The translations under genes and the position numbers were made by a program. The notes under the pieces were generated by a model. The model had not been told where the DNA came from and did no database searches. It was given only the letters and a program-made list of their open reading frames with translations. 64,000 nt of DNA, from contig CM040761.1 in NCBI GenBank assembly GCA_022829145.1, positions 1,242,768-1,306,767 of the forward strand, written 5' to 3'. The DNA is from Albula goreensis (Eukaryota > Chordata > Actinopteri > Albuliformes > Albulidae). Below, in pieces: positions 59,601 through 64,000 of this stretch (its first letter is position 1; the number at the start of each line of letters is the position of its first letter).

Positions 59601-60945
59601 TTGGGGCTGCTCCATCATACATCCTGGGTGACTGGACATGGTGCCCAGGAGTTCCTGACCACTTCCAAGAGCTTAGTGGGTGACTTTCTAAACTGGACAA
59701 AGTTTATTGTGTTTATTTACTCAATTATCAAACAGTGGAGAAATTTCCCTTAGAACTGGAAGTTTGTCAGATGATAACAAGGAGCTAACATGTTTATGAT
59801 CTTTTTATTGTTCATACAAATTTGGACAAATTGTTAATATTAGTTTACTTTCAAAAAACATTTTGTTTGCTTCCCAAGCTTTATGAGGAACAGTGAAAAA
59901 TGAGGCAAGCCTAAAGATAAACCTAGCCATTCCTAACTGAGGAAAACTAAAATATACATTACAATAATTTAGTTACAAAATTACATACAAAACTGATCAA
60001 AGACATGTCAGGCACCATATAAATATATATAAAATTGTTAACAGCAACTGACGGTCAGATCATGTCAGCAACCAAAATAAATGAAAAAATTAACAGGAGC
60101 TGCCAATGACTGCTTTATGTCATCAAATGAATGTATTTACAAAGCTGTTTAAATGCATTGAATGTGCTTGGCTGTGGAAAAGCACTGGCTCTTCTTTGTG
60201 ACAACCAGGACTTTGGCTTTTGGTGGGTTTCAAAGTGAGACTCGGCAATGGACCGCACTGAGATGGCTCTTGCTCTGGCAAGTGCTGCAACCCACACATT
60301 TCCAATAGAACCAGTGAGTGAGGTTTGATTCTGTATAAACAGGTACGACTTCTCTGCACCAGACAATAGCAGTATGCAGGGAAGGGCATAATATTTATGC
60401 CTTAAGTGCGGCAAGTGTGGGTCTAGAAACACTTGACTAGCTGTAGTGATAGATGACACTATTACGACATATACAGTATTCACTGAAAAATTGCACAGAT
60501 TTAATAAGCTGCTTATCCACACAAAATGATGGTTTCACTGAAACAGATGTGGATGAGGGATGAATAAAATGTGAGAAGCTCTGTGCTTTGTTTCTGCTCA
60601 TACCCATCCAAGACCTGCCTGTGGGCACATCATTTTCCCCACTAAACCTTATAAAATAGTGCCCTTTTTGAATGACTTTTTTTTCCAAGAAAATCCGATT
60701 TCCCCTGACTTTGGAATGCAAAGCTCCTGAACATCCATCTCTGGGCTTCCCTCAGTGTCATATCACAGATAATTGAAAAGGACAGAAAGAAGACAGAATG
60801 AGGGAGAAGAAGAGGAGCCAGCTCCTACGCAGAGGTATTTGACACATCTAAGCTCCCGTTCTTCTTTCATGGAGCCTTATTCCTTCTTTCTGTGATTTGA
60901 CATGGAAGTGTGGCATGTACTGCATTGCTACACAGAGATATGTGA
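59601..60945. other. Unassigned interval
   Basis: Minus-strand open frames of 94 and 135 residues (60115-60721) have no repeats and moderate complexity but match nothing I know. They could be an untranslated last exon or chance. Confidence 0.35.
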
Positions 60946-60949
60946 ACTC

Positions 60950-61710
60950 TTGTGAATTCCTCCTTGTCTTCTGGATGCTTCCCCTCTTCCTTCAAGTGGG
61001 CCCATGTCTCTCCACTGCTGAAGAAGCCCACTCTGGACCCATCCATCATCCAGAACTATTGTCATGTCTCTCTTCTCCTTTTCTATCCAAAACCCTTGAA
61101 CGAGCTGCTTCCAAACTACTGTTTTGTTTATTTTCACAGAACAGTCTGCAGGACCCCCACCAGTCCAGCTTCAGACCTGGCCACTCGACTGAGACCACAC
61201 TGCTCTCTGTCAGTGAGTCTCTTCATGCTGCACGAGCGGCCTCTCTGTTCTCTGTCCTGATTTCTGCTGCCTTCGACATGGTTGACCACCCCATCCTCCA
61301 GTCCTCCCTGGAAGCAACAGGGATCTGTGGCACAGCCCGAGACTGGATAGAGTCCAACCTCTCCGGTAGCTCCTTCCAGGTTGCCTGAGCCAGTGCGGTA
61401 TCGGTGCCTCATCCTCTTGCCTCGGGTGTTCCTCAAAGCTCAGTCCTTGGTCCCCTTCTCTTCTCCTTCTACACTTGTACTCTTGGCTCTGTAACCTCTG
61501 TTCATGGTCTATCTCACCACTGCTATGCTAATGACACCCAACTTTACCTCTCCTTCTCCCCATCGGGCACACAAGTCTCTGCTCGCATCTCGGCTTGCCT
61601 GAGGGATGTCCAGAGCTGGATGGATCATCAAACACCTTTTTTTCAGCATCATTTACAGAAGAGTTGTTTCCTCCTGAATCCAAACCTATTCCATACAACA
61701 AACTCATGAC
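60950..61710 (+). mobile_element. L2-like LINE, central reverse transcriptase relic
   Basis: Segments read in shifting frames: CFPSSFKWAHVSPLLKKPTL, DPSIIQNYCHVSLL, HQSSFRPGHSTETTLLSVSE, LISAAFDMVDHPIL (motif A, catalytic Asp kept), ASGVPQSSVLGPLLFSFYT (motif B) and CYANDTQLYLSF (motif C, where YADD has become YAND). At least two frameshifts and a stop after SGSSFQVA. It represents the part of the element upstream of the C-terminal fragment seen at 52188. Confidence 0.88.
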
Positions 61711-62165
61711 TTATTTTTTATGATTTATTTATTTTTTCTTCAGATCTAGCAGCTTGCTCTTTGCAGCTCTATTCCACTTTCAACTATCAGGATATCTGAC
61801 ACGACAACGATTGACAGGCATGGTCAAAGTGCCGTGTGTAAAGAGAGAGCGTGTGCAAATGAGAGAGCTTGTGCCTCCTGAACTCTGCAGATTTTTAAAA
61901 CAAACATGCAAATGATTACACAGCGAATTCACATGCTAATCCGATACTATGATATGGTGATTTCTTGTATCTTGTGTAAACAACTACAGAGTATATTGAA
62001 TATATCCAATATATTGCCCAGCCTTACTGTACCATGCCTGCAGAGTGGAGCCATTGACAGGCAGCAGAGTCAACACTATCTCACCACAGTTAAACTCACA
62101 GATCTTTGTCTTATGGACATACCAGTTCTTCATCCTCCATTGAGCAGATTCAAAGTTTTGTTTTG
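61711..62165. other. Nothing recognised
   Basis: No supportable feature. Confidence 0.5.
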
Positions 62166-62169
62166 CAAC

Positions 62170-62575
62170 TCATGGGCCTGATGAAGCCAGGAACAAACTC
62201 ACACATGTAATTAGCGAGTTATGCTGATTGGTATCCTGAGCCACTGATCCCTCAACAGTGCCAGCAGGCCCACATAGTATGGCCAAACACCAGCTCAGCA
62301 GGGCTGGACCCCAGGGACTTCTGCACCACCTCCCTACCAGCAAAGAGTAGCCATGGTACTCCTTCCTCCCAGTCCTTACCAGATCCAGGCAATATGCCCA
62401 CAACATAAACTTTAGGGTCTGGTAGAACCTCTCCAAGGCCCCTTGGTTTTCAGGATAGTAAGCGCTGGAAACTTTATGCCTTATCTGCAGTTCTTGTAGT
62501 ACTTTTACAAACACATGCGACAGGAGGATAGAGCCTTGATCACTCTGTATTATTTTAGGAAGATCACAGACTGAG
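62170..62575 (-). mobile_element. Ty3/gypsy integrase core relic
   Basis: Minus strand reads LPKIIQSDQGSILLSHVFVK, VLQELQIRHKVSSAYYPENQ and GALERFYQTLKFMLWAYC. The Asp of SDQGS (codon 62539-62541) and the Glu of ALERF (codon 62431-62433) are in one frame with 35 residues between them, the D,D(35)E spacing of retroelement integrases. The downstream sequence resembles the family's terminal part but frameshifts. Reverse transcriptase and LTRs were not identified nearby. Confidence 0.87.
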
Positions 62576-64000
62576 AAAAATCATCTCAGAATAGACAGCC
62601 TAAGACCTTTACCAGATGGCACACATGAAAAGCAATGTTCTCACTGTTGGTCCATAACCCATTTTTGCATATCCAATCAGAATCAAATAGATCTTGGTTT
62701 GCCTGATCTGGCAGACTGTCAGGTTTATATATTGCAAGTGATCAGATCCGATCATAAGTGTGTCCCAAAATGACCTGCAATCCTCATTTTAATTCAGTGA
62801 TTTATCACACATTGGTTGCCACCTAGTTAATGACATTGCGTCTGGAAGTAGCCTTGGGGAATTTGCTCAGTCTCTTGTAATGACATTCCACCGGTAAGTA
62901 CACAAGATGGAGTCCTTGTTGAGCAAAGATCGTTTGTTAGGAGACAGGGGAATGTTTAAGCAGTTACAACTGTCTCACTTTCTCCCTAAATTATTTAAAA
63001 ACCTGTTTCATCAGACAGTGGTTTGGACATCTCACAAGGAATGAGATATAGTCACTTGGGCCAATTGGGAGAAGAAATAAAGATAAGAAATTTTTCTCTC
63101 TTTTTTTTAATTACTGTTTCATTTAATTACTGTATTTTATATGTCCTTCATGTGTTGTGAGTACAGAGTGAGTGACTTAAGGTGTTAATTTAGGTATAAT
63201 TTAGGTATAAATTCTGATTTATGTCGAAAATCGGCTTACGACAAGTCGTAGGAATGGAACTCATTTGTAAGTTGAGGACCCCTGTAATTGACTTAAGCAA
63301 ACCAAAATGGAAAGTAATGAAATGGGCTTGCTTATTTTCAACATGGCAATATGGAGACGCGGCGCAAGGTTTATTTAAATAATATATGTTATTACATGCA
63401 GCTGTCACCTCCAGCATCACTGTCCAGTGAGGAGTGTGGTCTATCCAAACTAGCATGCTAGCTCATCAATCCAAACTAGCATGCTTCCTGTATGTGTGAT
63501 GTGCACGTGAACTTTACCACCTGAAATCAGAGCAGTCAGACTTAAATGGATTTGCAAAAATGCCATTTGAATAGGATTTAAAACCAACTACGAATGTGGT
63601 TTGAAACAGATTTGTAAAAATCGGATGTCATGTGATTTTTGGCTGTTGCAGAATGACCACTGTTAGACAATGCAGGAAAATTCACCACCATAACAATCAC
63701 AATGTTTCCAGCACTAACAATATTCCCTCAGAAAGCAACAAGTTATATTGTAGATGCACAGTAACACTATGGCCACATCACAAGAGCACTGCAGGGGAGC
63801 AAAGAGGGTATGGCAAAAAAATGTGATAAGCTTTATCACATCAAAGACCAAATATTTACTCCACGGGGCAATCATTGCTACAAAAAAAAGTTAATCAGAT
63901 ACAGGTAGCGTCACGGAGGAGTTTCGATATGACAAGAGAACAAGTACAAAAGTAGCACACTTAGCAATTTTGTTTACTACGCTAGTGCCATGTTAGCTAA
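62576..64000. other. Nothing recognised
   Basis: AT-rich interval to the window end. A short duplication of ATCCAAACTAGCATGC lies at 63440-63480. No exon or element can be supported. Confidence 0.5.

Noticed and set aside
59114..59639. Open frames of 134-161 codons with Cys/Gly/Ser repeats on both strands
   Set aside because: They lie on the 44-bp minisatellite and are open in many frames together.
60115..60721. Minus-strand open frames of 94 and 135 codons
   Set aside because: No domain, no clear splice sites or start context; could be a 3' UTR or chance.
1..64000. CRISPR arrays, tRNA or rRNA genes, bacterial-type operons
   Set aside because: Tandem repeats here have no regular unique spacers, no cloverleaf or rRNA sequence was recognised, and the DNA is vertebrate with spliced genes.

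Overview
The window looks like ray-finned fish genomic DNA. This rests on a compact intron-rich vertebrate gene, fish-type L2/CR1-like LINE fragments with the usual 3' tail (CGCTCTGGATAAGAGCGTCT followed by an ATGTA-type repeat), Tc1/mariner and hAT DNA transposons, a DIRS-like retrotransposon with a tyrosine recombinase, a Ty3/gypsy integrase relic, and very many minisatellites. I cannot name the species.

One clear host gene is present. On the minus strand, 262-10054, thirteen consecutive exons encode the first 418 residues of an aldehyde oxidase (molybdo-flavoenzyme, xanthine oxidase family). They contain the plant-ferredoxin-type [2Fe-2S] domain (Cys47/52/55/77), the second [2Fe-2S] domain (Cys117/120/152/154), the linker, and most of the FAD-binding domain. 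All junctions obey GT-AG, all phases join, and no stop interrupts the frame. The gene therefore appears intact and continues past base 1, where the rest of the FAD domain and the molybdopterin domains should lie. Three of its introns carry large tandem repeats, two of them ending close to a splice donor.

From 10055 to the end I find no further convincing host exon. The DNA is a mosaic of transposon relics. L2-like LINE pieces lie at 11340-11791 (+), 13147-14030 (-), 17560-17765 (+), 33935-34205 (-), 52188-52917 (+) and 60950-61710 (+). A LINE RT of another type lies at 55235-55720 (-). Tc1/mariner relics are at 14090-14640, 22030-22769 and 23863-24226. hAT elements are at 26320-27262 (with a transposase C-terminus) and 44014-44868 (complete short copy with an 8-bp target duplication). 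A fold-back element is at 30512-31131, a short TIR element at 32905-33079, a putative SINE at 36055-36435, a DIRS-like element at 41690-42330 and a gypsy integrase at 62170-62575.

Interspersed are at least a dozen minisatellites, notably 34190-35135 (29-bp unit with a 117-bp higher-order period), 39296-39852, 40279-41555, 47405-47800, 48880-49570 and 59215-59600. They create long open frames on one or both strands that should not be taken for genes. I found no evidence for a new functional multi-gene system. The points most worth a second look are the repeat-filled aldehyde oxidase introns, the intact-looking transposon ends, and the nested or higher-order repeats.
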